Of a DNA stretch of 64,000 bases, positions 41,045-49,677 are shown piece after piece; the stretch's first letter is position 1; every line of letters starts with the position of its first letter. Source of the stretch: Alphaproteobacteria bacterium (GTDB taxonomy: Bacteria > Pseudomonadota > Alphaproteobacteria > Rhizobiales > Xanthobacteraceae); NCBI GenBank assembly GCA_037200445.1, contig JBBCGH010000001.1, positions 4,461,162 to 4,525,161 on the forward strand, in the 5' to 3' direction. The translations under genes and the position numbers were made by a program. The notes under the pieces were generated by a model. The model had not been told where the DNA came from. It saw only the letters and a list, made by a program, of their open reading frames with translations, and ran no database searches.

Positions 41045-41413
41045 CTACTTCTTGCGCATGCCCGAGGGCTGCGGCGACCCGCCGGCCGCGCGCTCCTGCC
41101 GGGCGTCACGGTTCATTTCCAGGCAGGTGATCAGCGCGACATAGCTTGCCGTTCCGCCCAAAGTCGCCAACTGGGTACATTGCTGCTTATCCGCAGCCGG
41201 AAAATCTTTCCATTTCCCGGCGAGTTCGTCGCGGGTTCTGTACTCGGAATCGAGACAGCGCTTGGCATCGAAATTGGTCGTCGGATCCGCCTTGGCGGAT
41301 TCGCGGCACGTGCGCTCCACGTCCAGCTTCGGAACGTCGGCTGCGGCGGCCGCGGACATGGAAACGATGGCGAGGAACGCGCCGACGAACGCCGATTTGG
41401 TCCATAAGGCCAT
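41045..41413 (-). CDS. small secreted Cys protein, paralogue of 40598-40960
   Basis: 122 residues from ATG 41413 with GGAGG seven bases upstream. Signal peptide MALWTKSAFVGAFLAIVSMS / AAAAADVP; then LDVERTCRESAKADP, AKRCLDSEYRTRDELAGKW, DFPAADKQQCTQLATLGG and SYVALITCLEMNRD. Four Cys in the same order as in its neighbour. Function unknown; likely a periplasmic stress or envelope protein. Confidence 0.75.
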   Translation of the reverse strand: MALWTKSAFVGAFLAIVSMSAAAAADVPKLDVERTCRESAKADPTTNFDAKRCLDSEYRTRDELAGKWKDFPAADKQQCTQLATLGGTASYVALITCLEMNRDARQERAAGGSPQPSGMRKK

Positions 41414-41489
41414 ACGCGCACCTCCGTTGCCGGAAAACGACGCACAGACCCGAGCAGTATAGCGAGGCGGCTGGCCGCCGTCTTCGATC

Positions 41490-41566
41490 CTAGTGCCCTG
41501 AACCTGAAGTTCGCACTCACCAAACCGCAAACACGATTGCGAACTTCAGGTTCAAAAGGGCACTAG
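41490..41566. repeat. CTAGTG hairpin element 1
   Basis: 77 bases bounded by CTAGTGCCC/GGGCACTAG, with stem GAACCTGAAGTTCGC paired to GCGAACTTCAGGTTC. Member of a family with 41580-41654, 55986-56055 and 56072-56147. Confidence 0.88.
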
Positions 41567-41579
41567 ATTCATAAGGTTT

Positions 41580-41654
41580 CTAGTGTCCTTCGATTCCGAA
41601 GTTCGCTTCAGAGCGTGCTGCAAGGTAGGGCGAACTTCGGAATCGGGACACTAG
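41580..41654. repeat. CTAGTG hairpin element 2
   Basis: 75 bases bounded by CTAGTGTCC/GGACACTAG, stem GATTCCGAAGTTCGC paired to GCGAACTTCGGAATC. The right end supplies the TAG stop of the small gene at 41651-41818. Confidence 0.88.
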
Positions 41655-41818
41655 CGGATGATCGATTGCGCCGAAGCGGCTAGGACCGGCAGGCGCGCTT
41701 CGTCAACGGCACGGCTGTCCACATGGTTCTTCACCACCATGACGGCGATGAGCATGACGGCCGCGGTGACGCCGCCAAACACAAAACCAACGATTCCGAG
41801 GCTGCGACGGTCGGCCAT
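41651..41818 (-). CDS. small single-pass membrane protein, 55 residues
   Basis: MADRRSLGIVGFVFGGVTAA starts a transmembrane helix to about residue 31, then NHVDSRAVDEARLPVLAASA. GGGG stands before the ATG at 41818. The last codons and the TAG lie at the edge of a hairpin repeat, so the native C-terminus may have been changed by the repeat. Unknown function. Confidence 0.5.
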   Translation of the reverse strand: MADRRSLGIVGFVFGGVTAAVMLIAVMVVKNHVDSRAVDEARLPVLAASAQSIIR

Positions 41819-42006
41819 GATCCCCTTCCCCAATATCCCCTTCGCTGTTTAGTCGGAGGGTCGTTAACTTCGGTTCAAGCCACGGGGTTAACTTTGGGTG
41901 AAAGTCTGTCCATCGGTTCAATCGACAAACCGGCGGCCCCGTGTTTAGGCTCGTTTCGAGGCCTAAAGTGAGTGCGGCGGCTCTTCGTTCCACACCGGAG
42001 ACCGCG

Positions 42007-42585
42007 ATGTTGAAAAAAAGTGGTGTTTTGGCCGCCCTGACGCTGGCGGGCGCTGCGCTGTTCATTCCTGACGCGACCTTTGCCCGCGGCGGCATGGGAG
42101 GCTTCGGCGGCTTCCGCGGCGGGGGCTTGCGGGCGCCGGCCGTCATCCATCGCGCACCCTTCATGGTCCGCACCGGGCCCGCCGCGCTCGGGCGCAACGG
42201 CGCCGCCTTCCGTCCGTTGGGGAGCACGCTTCCGCCGCCGATCGCCAGACAGCTTCCGGTCACGACCCACGTCGGCCGGCCGTTCGCGCATTTCGTACAG
42301 CGCCATCACGGCCATCACCGCCGCTTCGTCGATGGCTTCGGCTACGCGTATCCGTTCACCACCTGGGACGACGGGAGCTACAGCGGCAGCTACATCGGCG
42401 TGCCGTATGATCCGGGCGCCTCGATCCCGGTCTACGCGCCGGCGCCGGTGCTCGACCCGCCCCTGCCCGGGCCGGCACCCCGGCTCTCCGGGATGCGCGA
42501 TGACGGGGGAGAGGCCTGCCGTTCCGAGCGCGTAACGGTGCCCGGCGGCAGCGGCGATCGCGAGATCACGGTCGTACGTTGCTAA
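42007..42585 (+). CDS. secreted Gly/His/Pro-rich protein of unknown function
   Basis: 192 residues. Signal peptide MLKKSGVLAALTLAGAALFI ending TFARGG, a Gly-rich start (GGMGGFGGFRGGGLR), a His-rich centre (FVQRHHGHHRRFVDGFGYAY) and a Pro-rich segment with acidic patches before a C-terminal Cys pair (EACRSERVTVPGG, ITVVRC). Such chains are frequent in rhizobial exoproteomes; no function known. Confidence 0.7.
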   Translation: MLKKSGVLAALTLAGAALFIPDATFARGGMGGFGGFRGGGLRAPAVIHRAPFMVRTGPAALGRNGAAFRPLGSTLPPPIARQLPVTTHVGRPFAHFVQRHHGHHRRFVDGFGYAYPFTTWDDGSYSGSYIGVPYDPGASIPVYAPAPVLDPPLPGPAPRLSGMRDDGGEACRSERVTVPGGSGDREITVVRC

Positions 42586-42810
42586 GGCTGTTCTGAACCA
42601 CGCCTTGAAAAAGCCTGGCGAAACTGCCATGTACACCGCGTCGGCCCGCTGACGGGCCGTTGCGGCCGCCTGTACGAACCAAAAACAACGGTTTCGGCCC
42701 GCTTTCTAAAATCCCACTCACATTGACAGCCCAGATCAGGCGGGGTGTCTCCAGGACCCCCGCGACACGTGCGCGATTTTGCGCGCGTCTCGCCACATAG
42801 GACTTTTATT

Positions 42811-44277
42811 TTGACGTCGTTCCAGACTTTCGGCCTCGCAGAGCCGATCACCCGCGCCCTTGCAGAAGAGCAGTACTCCACCCCCACCCCAATCCAGTCC
42901 GATGCCATCCCGATCGTTCTCGCCGGACGCGACATCGTCGGCATCGCGCAGACCGGCACCGGCAAGACCGCGGCGTTCGCGCTGCCGATTCTCAACCGGC
43001 TGCATGCCAACCGGAAGCCGCTGGAGAAGAAATCGCCCCGCGTGCTGGTTCTGAGCCCGACCCGCGAATTGTCCGGCCAGATCCTCGACAGCTTCCGCAC
43101 CTATGGCCGTCACATGCGCATCCAATCGGCCCTCGTGATCGGCGGCGTGCCGATGGGCCGCCAGGTGCGCGACCTGATGAACGGCCTCGATGTGCTGGTC
43201 GCGACGCCTGGGCGTTTGCTCGATCTCGTCAAGTCGAATGCGGTGCGTCTCAACCACGTCGAAGTGCTGGTGCTCGATGAAGCCGACCGCATGCTCGACA
43301 TGGGCTTCATCCACGACATCCGCACCATCGTGGCGAAGCTGCCGAAAGAGCGGCAGACGCTGCTGTTCTCCGCCACCATGCCGCGCGAGATCGAAGATCT
43401 TGCGGCGCAGATGCTGCGCGATCCAGCGCGCGTCGCGGTGACGCCCGTGGCATCGACGGTCGAGCGCGTCGATCAGCGCGTCATCATGATCGACAAGCCG
43501 GCGAAGTCCGCGCTGCTGATCGAGGTGCTGCGCGGCGAAGTAACCGGCCAGACACTGGTCTTCACCCGTACCAAGCACGGCGCCGACAAGGTCGTGAAAA
43601 GCCTGCATCACGCCGGCCTTTCGGCCGAGGCGATCCATGGCAACAAGTCGCAGAACCAGCGCGAGCGCGTGCTCGGTGCGTTCCGCGCAGGCTCGCTCCG
43701 GACGCTGATCGCAACCGACATCGCGGCCCGCGGCATCGACGTCGACGGCATCAGCCACGTCATCAATTACGACCTGCCGAACATTCCGGAGAGCTACGTG
43801 CACCGTATCGGCCGCACCGCGCGGGCCGGTGCTGCCGGCATCGCGATCTCGTTCTGCGACCACGAGGAGCGGGCCTTCCTGCGCGACATCGAGAAGCTGA
43901 TCCGGATGACCATCCCGGCAACGGACCGCCGCTCGGCGCCGCGAGCCGACCGCGAGCCCGCGAAACACCACCGTCCGCAGCAGGCGCGCCGCGGCCAGCA
44001 GCACAACCGCGGCGGCCAGCAGCAGAACCGCAACGGCCAGCAAAAGAACCGGGATGGCCAGCAGCAGGCTCGCAACGGCCACCAGCAGAACCGCGACGGT
44101 CACCGGCAGCCGCCGCGCTTCGGCAAGCAGCCGCACCGCAGCGATGCCGACCGGCACGAGCCGCCGCGGCAGCCCGATCAGGCCGCGCCGGCGCCGGACA
44201 TCGGCCAGGTCGCGTTCATGCGCCACGCCCCGCGCAAGGCTTACGGAGCCGGTGACGCGAACCGCGGCACGCGCTAG
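42811..44277 (+). CDS. rhlE: DEAD-box RNA helicase, RhlE type
   Basis: 488 residues from TTG 42811 (AGGA nine bases upstream; first residues [16 protein letters not shown]). Helicase blocks: Q motif PTPIQSDAI, Walker [21 protein letters not shown] in [16 protein letters not shown] in [10 protein letters not shown], and [10 protein letters not shown]. It unwinds structured RNA in cold adaptation, ribosome assembly and mRNA decay. Residues after about 375 are a disordered basic tail of imperfect N-G-Q-Q/R-D-G-Q-Q repeats, likely for RNA binding. The 225 bases upstream contain small hairpins (GGCCCGCTGACGGGCC) and may be a regulatory leader. Confidence 0.93.
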   Translation: MTSFQTFGLAEPITRALAEEQYSTPTPIQSDAIPIVLAGRDIVGIAQTGTGKTAAFALPILNRLHANRKPLEKKSPRVLVLSPTRELSGQILDSFRTYGRHMRIQSALVIGGVPMGRQVRDLMNGLDVLVATPGRLLDLVKSNAVRLNHVEVLVLDEADRMLDMGFIHDIRTIVAKLPKERQTLLFSATMPREIEDLAAQMLRDPARVAVTPVASTVERVDQRVIMIDKPAKSALLIEVLRGEVTGQTLVFTRTKHGADKVVKSLHHAGLSAEAIHGNKSQNQRERVLGAFRAGSLRTLIATDIAARGIDVDGISHVINYDLPNIPESYVHRIGRTARAGAAGIAISFCDHEERAFLRDIEKLIRMTIPATDRRSAPRADREPAKHHRPQQARRGQQHNRGGQQQNRNGQQKNRDGQQQARNGHQQNRDGHRQPPRFGKQPHRSDADRHEPPRQPDQAAPAPDIGQVAFMRHAPRKAYGAGDANRGTR

Positions 44278-44300
44278 ATAGAGGGACGGAGAATCGGCGG

Positions 44301-44573
44301 ATGGCCAAAGAAGAGCTGCTCGAGTTCGACGGCACGGTCACGGAAGTGCTGCCTGACGGCAACTTCCGTGTGAAGCTCGACAACGATCATGAGATCCTCG
44401 CCTACACGGCCGGCAAGATGCGCAAGTTCCGCATCCGCACCGGCGTCGGCGACCGCGTGGTGGTCGAGATGTCGCCTTACGACCTGCAGCGCGGCCGCAT
44501 CAGCTTCCGTCACAAGAGCGCGGCGCCGCCGATGATCGGCTCCGGGCAGCGCCGCCCGCAGTACCGCCGCTAG
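44301..44573 (+). CDS. infA: translation initiation factor IF-1
   Basis: 90 residues, S1/OB-fold: [60 protein letters not shown] and [12 protein letters not shown]. About 18 residues longer than E. coli IF-1, with a basic tail (GQRRPQYRR) seen in second infA copies of this order. Binds the 30S A site. It follows rhlE by 23 bases on the same strand, a pairing that fits cold or translation stress. Confidence 0.92.
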   Translation: MAKEELLEFDGTVTEVLPDGNFRVKLDNDHEILAYTAGKMRKFRIRTGVGDRVVVEMSPYDLQRGRISFRHKSAAPPMIGSGQRRPQYRR

Positions 44574-44579
44574 GTCGCT

Positions 44580-44825
44580 CTAGCCAAACTCCACGCCCAT
44601 GCGATCCGCGCCGCGCCACGCGACGCGGCAGGGATGCTGCTCGCCGCTCGTCTCGAGCACGAGGTCGAAGGTCTCCGGAATTCGCGCGAGGTTCGCGACC
44701 ACGAGCAACGCGCCCTTGGGAGACAGGTTGCGGACGGTGCAGTCGAACACCGACGCGCGCGGTTGAACGACGATCTTGCCGGACTTGAGCGTCCGGTGCC
44801 GTGGGAATTGCCGCCTTTCTTCCAT
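44580..44825 (-). CDS. PilZ-domain protein
   Basis: 81 residues, a minimal PilZ domain: RRQFPRHRTLKSGKIV (the Arg-rich c-di-GMP box, RxxxR-like), DCTVRNLSPKGALLVV (D/N-x-S-x-x-G region) and PCRVAWRGADRMGVEF. It may bind cyclic di-GMP, though the R-x3-R spacing is only partly kept (RRQFPRHR). Convergent with infA. Confidence 0.82.
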   Translation of the reverse strand: MEERRQFPRHRTLKSGKIVVQPRASVFDCTVRNLSPKGALLVVANLARIPETFDLVLETSGEQHPCRVAWRGADRMGVEFG

Positions 44826-44945
44826 GACACAGCTCCGCTGCGGCGCCCGCGAGGCGCCAGCGCGCAAACGCTATTACCGAGGCGTTGAGAAAATCAGAGC
44901 AGAACGCCGGATTTACGCCGCCCGGGATTCATCAGTTGGAAACCA

Positions 44946-46148
44946 TCAGGCGATGGACGCAGCCACAAGCCGCGCCTTGATCAACAGGACCAGCGGCAGC
45001 GTCGGCAGCACAATCGCAGCGACCAGCATGAGGGTCAGCGGCAGGCCGATCGCATCGCCGACGAGCCCGTAGAGAATGGGCGCGACCGCACCCGAGCCGA
45101 TCCCGATCGTGTAGAAGATGCCGAACGCGCGCGTGCGCGCCGCGGGCGCGACCAGCAGCGGCACGGAGCCGTAGAGCACGGACGACGTGCCGTTGAGCGC
45201 CACGCCGATCGCCGGCAACAACACCAGCGCGAACTCGAGCGGCGCCGCGAGCAGCGCCAGGATGCCGAGCGACGTGAGGCCTTCGGTCAGCCAGACTGTC
45301 GCGACCACGCCGATGCGCGCGCCGATCCAGGCACAGACGAGCTTGCCGGCGGCGCCGCCCACGAACAGGAGCGTGAGCGCCAGGCCGATGGTCGGGATCG
45401 AAGCGCCCTTCGCGGTCAAGAGAAGCGGCAGGAAGGTGAGCAGGCCCATGCGCGTCGAGCCGTCGATCACCTCGATCGCGATCAGCGCGTAGAAGGCCGG
45501 CGATCCGACCGCCGCATTGCCACTGTCATTCGTCCCGGCCTTCGCGCCGGCCGCCTGATAGCGCGGCGTCAGCAGCAGCACCGCAATCGCCACCCCGAAC
45601 CCGACGGCGCCGATCAGCGCCAGCGTCGTGCGCCACGGCAGCATCGTGACCATGAGCGCGCCGGCGGCCGGCACCGCCATCTTTCCGAGATCGCCGGCGA
45701 AATTGTAGGTGCCGAGTGCCTTGAGCGAGCGCGTTCCGGAGAATGCATGCGCGACCAGCGAGGACCCGAGCGGATGCTGCGTGCTGGCGCCCAGCCCGAC
45801 CACGAACAGCACTGCGATCAGTGCCCAGAAACTGTCCGTAAACAACGCGAGGCAGTAGCCAAGCCCGGCCAGCGCGGTGCCGCCGGCCAGCACCAGCGGC
45901 GTGCCGAGCCGCTCGCTCAGATATCCGGCAGGGATCTGGAAGCTCGCCATGGTGCCGGCGAGCACGCCGCGCAACAGTCCGAGTGCCGCATAGCTCAGCC
46001 CGAACTCGGCCTGCCAGATCGGCAGCATGGCGACGACCAGGTCGGTGTAGCCGTCGTGCAGCGCATGCGCGCCGCACGCGACGCCCATCGCGCGCCGCTC
46101 TTCGCTGCGCGTACTTTCCCCGGGCGCGCTCTCGGCGGCGGCGCTCAT
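44946..46148 (-). CDS. MFS transporter
   Basis: 400 residues, 12 hydrophobic helices of the major facilitator superfamily; begins after a hydrophilic head with GVACGAHALHDGYTDLVVAM, a pattern of the fosmidomycin-resistance-like branch. AGYLSERLGTPLVLAGG is the motif-A loop. Start ATG overlaps the stop of the upstream MaoC gene (ATGA), so it is the third gene of a MaoC-MaoC-MFS operon; the carrier may take up or export the compound the hydratases act on. Confidence 0.88.
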   Translation of the reverse strand: MSAAAESAPGESTRSEERRAMGVACGAHALHDGYTDLVVAMLPIWQAEFGLSYAALGLLRGVLAGTMASFQIPAGYLSERLGTPLVLAGGTALAGLGYCLALFTDSFWALIAVLFVVGLGASTQHPLGSSLVAHAFSGTRSLKALGTYNFAGDLGKMAVPAAGALMVTMLPWRTTLALIGAVGFGVAIAVLLLTPRYQAAGAKAGTNDSGNAAVGSPAFYALIAIEVIDGSTRMGLLTFLPLLLTAKGASIPTIGLALTLLFVGGAAGKLVCAWIGARIGVVATVWLTEGLTSLGILALLAAPLEFALVLLPAIGVALNGTSSVLYGSVPLLVAPAARTRAFGIFYTIGIGSGAVAPILYGLVGDAIGLPLTLMLVAAIVLPTLPLVLLIKARLVAASIA

Positions 46149-46627
46149 GCGGCGCCCGGCCGGCGCTCGACGAAGTCCGAGCCGATGAAGGAGAGCACGA
46201 GCTCGCCCTTCTGGTTGGTGCCGGTGTTGCGCGCGAACACGATGCCCCAGCCGGGCCGGCTTTTGGTGACGCGCTTCTCGACGACCTCGGAGGCATAAGT
46301 GATCGTATCGCCGACATAGACCGGCTTGAGCCATTTCAGCTCGCGGAAACCGGGCGAAGGCCCGAGCTTCGCGATCGCCTCGCCGCGCGCGGCACGCTCG
46401 GCGTCCTCGCGCCGGCCGTACTGCACGCGCAGATTCATCCATGCCGCAACGGTGTGCCAACCCGACGCGCAGAGCGCGCCGAAATGCGACTTTGCGGCCT
46501 CTGCCTCGTCCATGTGGAAGGCCTGCGGGTCGTATTGCGCGGCGAAGGTCTTGATCGCCTCGGCCGTGAAGATGTGCGTGCCGAGCTCGATGCGGTCGCC
46601 GAGGTTGATATCGTCGAAATACCTCAC
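46145..46627 (-). CDS. MaoC-family hydratase/dehydratase, second of a pair
   Basis: 160 residues, one hot-dog domain. Starts at GTG 46627, which overlaps the upstream gene's TGA (GTGA). RYFDDINLGDRIELGTHIFT, FAAQYDPQAFHMDEAEAAKS (with the catalytic-type Asp and His), FGALCASGWHTVAAWM and VGDTITYASEVVEKR are the MaoC blocks. These enzymes hydrate enoyl-CoA thioesters. It resembles its neighbour throughout and may form a heterodimer with it. Confidence 0.88.
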   Translation of the reverse strand: MRYFDDINLGDRIELGTHIFTAEAIKTFAAQYDPQAFHMDEAEAAKSHFGALCASGWHTVAAWMNLRVQYGRREDAERAARGEAIAKLGPSPGFRELKWLKPVYVGDTITYASEVVEKRVTKSRPGWGIVFARNTGTNQKGELVLSFIGSDFVERRPGAA

Positions 46628-47085
46628 GCCGCCGCTCCCGGATTGCGCCGCGCGATCATCTGCGGACAGCTCAAGGTCATCACGCGCTCGCCGCGATCGT
46701 TGAATGCCTCCCAGAAGAGGCTGACGAAGCCGCGATCCGGCTTGCTCTGCGAGGCGCGCGTCCACTGCACGCTGCCGCGCAGCGTCAGGCTGTCGCCGGG
46801 GCGAACGGGTTTGAGCCACTTCACCTCGTCGATGCCGGGCGCGCCCATCGAGGCTGTGTCGAGCAACAGCCCGTCGGCGATCATCTTCATCATGATGCAG
46901 CACGAGTGCCAGCCCGAGGCGCCGAGCCCGCCCAGCATCGTATTGCGCGCCGCCTCTTCGTCGAGGTGCATCGGCTGCGGATCGAACTGCGCCGCAAAGC
47001 CGATGATTTCCTCGCGCGTGACACGGCGCGGCCCATATTCGGCCGTCCAGTCGGTGGAAAAATCCTCGAAATAATACTTCGGCAC
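46624..47085 (-). CDS. MaoC-family hydratase/dehydratase, first of a pair
   Basis: 153 residues, one hot-dog domain: KYYFEDFSTDWTAEYGPRRV, FAAQFDPQPMHLDEEAARNT (Asp and His of the active site), LGGLGASGWHSCCIMMKMIA, PGDSLTLRGSVQW. First gene of the operon with a second MaoC gene and an MFS carrier, joined by 4-base overlaps. Substrate is unknown; an organic-acid or fatty-acyl CoA thioester is expected. Confidence 0.88.
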   Translation of the reverse strand: MPKYYFEDFSTDWTAEYGPRRVTREEIIGFAAQFDPQPMHLDEEAARNTMLGGLGASGWHSCCIMMKMIADGLLLDTASMGAPGIDEVKWLKPVRPGDSLTLRGSVQWTRASQSKPDRGFVSLFWEAFNDRGERVMTLSCPQMIARRNPGAAA

Positions 47086-47271
47086 GGCAGCCCCTTGACC
47101 TCACGAGCGCCATCGTTCCCTAGACGGCCGAACTTGGAAGCGTCAACAGCTTAGGCTCCAAGGTCGTCGCGTGTGCCTGATCGGCTCTGGGAAATGAGCG
47201 ATGTTGTTGATATGCTGGAAGCCTGCGAGGCGCGCGCCGTCACCTAGCAAAAAGATGGATGTGAAGCAGGC

Positions 47272-47637
47272 ATGTCCTCCCTGGGATTGGCTTCGGTCCT
47301 GCTACTGGCGTTCGGGGCGTCCACCGTTTTCTTTCTTGATTGGCAGAAACATCGTCGCACCTTGTTGCTCCGAAAAGTAGAGGCGCTGCCGGAGCGCGAT
47401 CGTCTGACTGCACTCGAAGTGGAGCGTGGCGTTCCGAGCCATGGGCAAAGCCCAACCCAGTATCTTGCCTCCCAAATTCAGCGTCGGGAAATCATCCAGA
47501 TCGCCCTGTCGGCGATTTTGCTGTTTGCAAGTTTGTTCGTGATTCTTTCCAAGCTGTACGAGCCCGGAGACAAGCATTGGGCATACGGGATCATCGGAAC
47601 GATCATCGGATTCTGGCTTAAGCCGCCCTCGAAATGA
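47272..47637 (+). CDS. small membrane protein of unknown function
   Basis: 121 residues: N-terminal helix (LGLASVLLLAFGASTVFFLD), a basic cytoplasmic loop with ERGVPSHGQSPTQYL, then two hydrophobic segments (IIQIALSAILLFASLFVILS and YGIIGTIIGFWL). No family recognised. GC and codon use are slightly lower than in the surroundings. Confidence 0.65.
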   Translation: MSSLGLASVLLLAFGASTVFFLDWQKHRRTLLLRKVEALPERDRLTALEVERGVPSHGQSPTQYLASQIQRREIIQIALSAILLFASLFVILSKLYEPGDKHWAYGIIGTIIGFWLKPPSK

Positions 47638-47750
47638 ATCCGTCGCCCTTCATCAAACGAGCCCACTACCCGCCGCAACGCTGCATTGACATCGCCCTTG
47701 GCGCGTGCAGTCTCGCGCGGCCGGACGGCCCGACTCGCGAGGAGAAGGTC

Positions 47751-48041
47751 ATGTTCTACATCGGCGACCTGTTCCAGTGGGAGCGGTTCATCACGCCGTC
47801 GATCATCAAGCTGTTCTACTGGCTGGTGGTGATCATGGTGGTGCTCGCCGGCCTGTCGGGGCTGGTGACTGCGCTCGGCCTCCTGATGCTCAACCCGATC
47901 GCCGGCGCGCTTTATGCCATCGCAAGCTTCGCCGGCATGCTGGTCGGCATCCTGTTCGCGCGCATCGTCGCGGAGTTCGTCCTGATGGTGTTCCGGATCA
48001 ACGAGCATCTCGCGGCGATCCGCAATCGCGGAGGGATGTAG
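47751..48041 (+). CDS. DUF4282-family membrane protein
   Basis: 96 residues from ATG 47751 with GGAG upstream. FYIGDLFQWERFITPSIIKLFY starts the domain and two long helices follow (VVIMVVLAGLSGLVTAL and AIASFAGMLVGILFARIVAEF), then RINEHLAAIRN. This is the compact DUF4282 plan. Function unknown. Confidence 0.82.
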   Translation: MFYIGDLFQWERFITPSIIKLFYWLVVIMVVLAGLSGLVTALGLLMLNPIAGALYAIASFAGMLVGILFARIVAEFVLMVFRINEHLAAIRNRGGM

Positions 48042-48092
48042 CCGGATCAGGTCATGGCGCGGGTAGCGCGTGCGGAATGAGAGAGACCCGCC

Positions 48093-48425
48093 CTAGGCGT
48101 TAGGCACATAGGGCACATAGGGCACACGCTCCCGCTTGGCGATGCGGGGCAGCATCGTTTCGGCGAATGCCTTGAAGTGACGCGTTTTCTGGTGCTCGTC
48201 CCAGGCGGCCGCGTTTCGATAGAGCTCGAATATGAAGAACGCCTTGGGATCGGCAGGCGACCGATAGGGCAGAAAGAGCTTCACGCCCGGCTCCGCCATC
48301 GTCGGCTCGATCAAGGCTTCGAGGGCGTTGGCCACGGCATCTTCCTCGCCAGCCTTTGCCACAATCTCGATTGCGACGACGAAGCCGTCGTTGAGTTGCG
48401 CGGGTGTGAATGCCGTCGTTGCCAT
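48093..48425 (-). CDS. antibiotic biosynthesis monooxygenase (ABM)-domain protein
   Basis: 110 residues, a single dimeric ferredoxin-like ABM domain: GFVVAIEIVAKAGEEDAVAN, LIEPTMAEPGVKLFLPYRSP, FFIFELYRNAAAWDEHQKT, RHFKAFAETM. Members include quinol monooxygenases (YgiN) and autoinducer-degrading LsrG. The C-terminus YVPYVPNA is encoded by near-perfect GCACATAGG repeats at 48104-48121, a local slippage product. Confidence 0.82.
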   Translation of the reverse strand: MATTAFTPAQLNDGFVVAIEIVAKAGEEDAVANALEALIEPTMAEPGVKLFLPYRSPADPKAFFIFELYRNAAAWDEHQKTRHFKAFAETMLPRIAKRERVPYVPYVPNA

Positions 48426-48691
48426 CGCACCGAACTCCTTGCTTTCAGATCACATCATTCATAGCCGATCAAAACAGGAGATGCATCGGTGTCGGCCGAA
48501 GTGTCGCGCGCGTCGCGGCGTTGGGTGCAACGACAAGCGTGCGACAGCGCCGCGCCGCCGAGTTCCGTCGTGTCTCATTCTTTGCCCGCTGTGTTGCCAC
48601 CGCGCACTCACGTCCCAAAATCTGAGCAGCTACGATTCAACAGCGTCGCGATTCGCGTCGCCATGTCGTTAAATCCAGATGGAACCCAGTG

Positions 48692-48949
48692 ATGATCCGA
48701 CAGTCTTCGCTTCGACCTGCCTTCGCCCTCTCCATCGGCATTCTGTTCTCAGTCGCGTCCACGGCCGCGTTCGCAGATGAGCGCTGCGGACAATTGGTGG
48801 CACTCAACAAGCAATACGCAGGGGTGGCGCTCACCAAGGAACAGAAGGACATCAAGATTCAGCTGGTCGCGTGGTACAAGGCGAATTGCGGACGAAGCAT
48901 CCGGTCGGTGCGGCGCTCAATGAGTGCTTCTGGATCCGGGCAATATTGA
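48692..48949 (+). CDS. small secreted protein of unknown function
   Basis: 85 residues. Signal peptide MIRQSSLRPAFALSIGILFS to FADER; then CGQLVALNKQYAGVALTKEQ and KDIKIQLVAWYKANCGRS with two Cys. The last 20 residues (SIRSVRRSMSASGSGQY) are out of character and may be read in a shifted frame where the gene runs into the decayed ychF segment. Start ATG 48692. Confidence 0.55.
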   Translation: MIRQSSLRPAFALSIGILFSVASTAAFADERCGQLVALNKQYAGVALTKEQKDIKIQLVAWYKANCGRSIRSVRRSMSASGSGQY

Positions 48950-49172
48950 AGAGCGCCAATCACGCCGCCGCCGTTGACCTCGCACTCCTTGCCTTCGGAG
49001 CCGAAGCTCGCCGCTGCCCTTGACGTAATCGTCGTAGCCGATCGTCTCGGTGTGGATGGAACCGCGCTCGAAATGGGGGGATCGCGCGGGCTGCCTGCGG
49101 CGCACGCGAGCCCTTCGTTGGTCCAGGCGCGCATCTCCGTCGGACCGACGAAAGAACGTCACGAGGCAGTCA
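48947..49172 (-). pseudogene. decayed fragment of the ychF 3' end (copy A)
   Basis: Aligns base by base with 50505-50750, the part of ychF encoding its TGS domain. A run of 22 identical bases (49016-49037 against 50593-50614) encodes the YDDYVKG region, and flanking words (CTCCTTGCCTTC, CCAGGCGCGC) also match. Several indels break the frame; traces such as FERGSIHTETIGYDDYVKG can still be read. No start or functional product. Confidence 0.82.
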
Positions 49173-49287
49173 CGCCGCGGGTTTCTCGCCAACTGGTAGA
49201 CGCGCCGGCACTTGCCATTGTAATGGTGCAAGTCCAGATCGTACTTTCGCAAGTCCTTTCGACCTGCAACAACTGGATGGGGCAATC
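48950..49287. other. 338-base stretch without an intact gene
   Basis: Mostly the decayed ychF fragment A; the remaining 115 bases (49173-49287) lead into the next small gene and show nothing clear beyond a weak GGGG ribosome site. Confidence 0.6.
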
Positions 49288-49671
49288 ATGACGCGGCTTC
49301 TCGCAGTGCTCGCAGCGATCGCCTTCTCGTCTCCGGCTTCCGCCACGTCTCTCGAACAACCGCACGTGCGGTTCGCGTCGCTCACCTGCACGAGTGGTGC
49401 ACCGTCCTGTACGACGACAGCGCCGCGCCGCGATCCCAACCGGGATCGCCTGATGCTTGCGCAGCGGCGCTTCGATTGCTTCGACCGTTGCTTCGCCGAG
49501 TTCAAGGCCTGCCTCGGCGAACCGACACGCACCGATCCGCCGCAGACTATTCGGGACAATTTCGGGACTGCGAATGTCCCGACACCGCCGCCATTCGAGT
49601 TTTGCCTCATCAACGTGAAACAGGCATGCGAGCAGAGCTGCGTGAAGGTTGAGCCGGCGCAGACGCGATAA
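49288..49671 (+). CDS. small secreted Cys-rich protein
   Basis: 127 residues. Signal peptide MTRLLAVLAAIAFSSPASA, then a mature chain with eight Cys (LTCTSGAPSCTTT, FDCFDRCFAEFKACLGE, FEFCLINVKQACEQSCVK), which probably form disulfides in the periplasm. No family recognised. It stands between the two decayed ychF fragments. Confidence 0.65.
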   Translation: MTRLLAVLAAIAFSSPASATSLEQPHVRFASLTCTSGAPSCTTTAPRRDPNRDRLMLAQRRFDCFDRCFAEFKACLGEPTRTDPPQTIRDNFGTANVPTPPPFEFCLINVKQACEQSCVKVEPAQTR

Positions 49672-49677
49672 GCCGCT

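Noticed and set aside
42736-44226. 496-residue open frame antisense to rhlE
   Set aside because: Its repeats ([12 protein letters not shown]) are the reverse of the Gln/Asn-rich RhlE tail, not a real membrane protein.
48426-48691. Coding sequence in the 266-base gap before 48692
   Set aside because: Several short frames exist but none has a ribosome site, signal peptide or domain; left as empty spacer.
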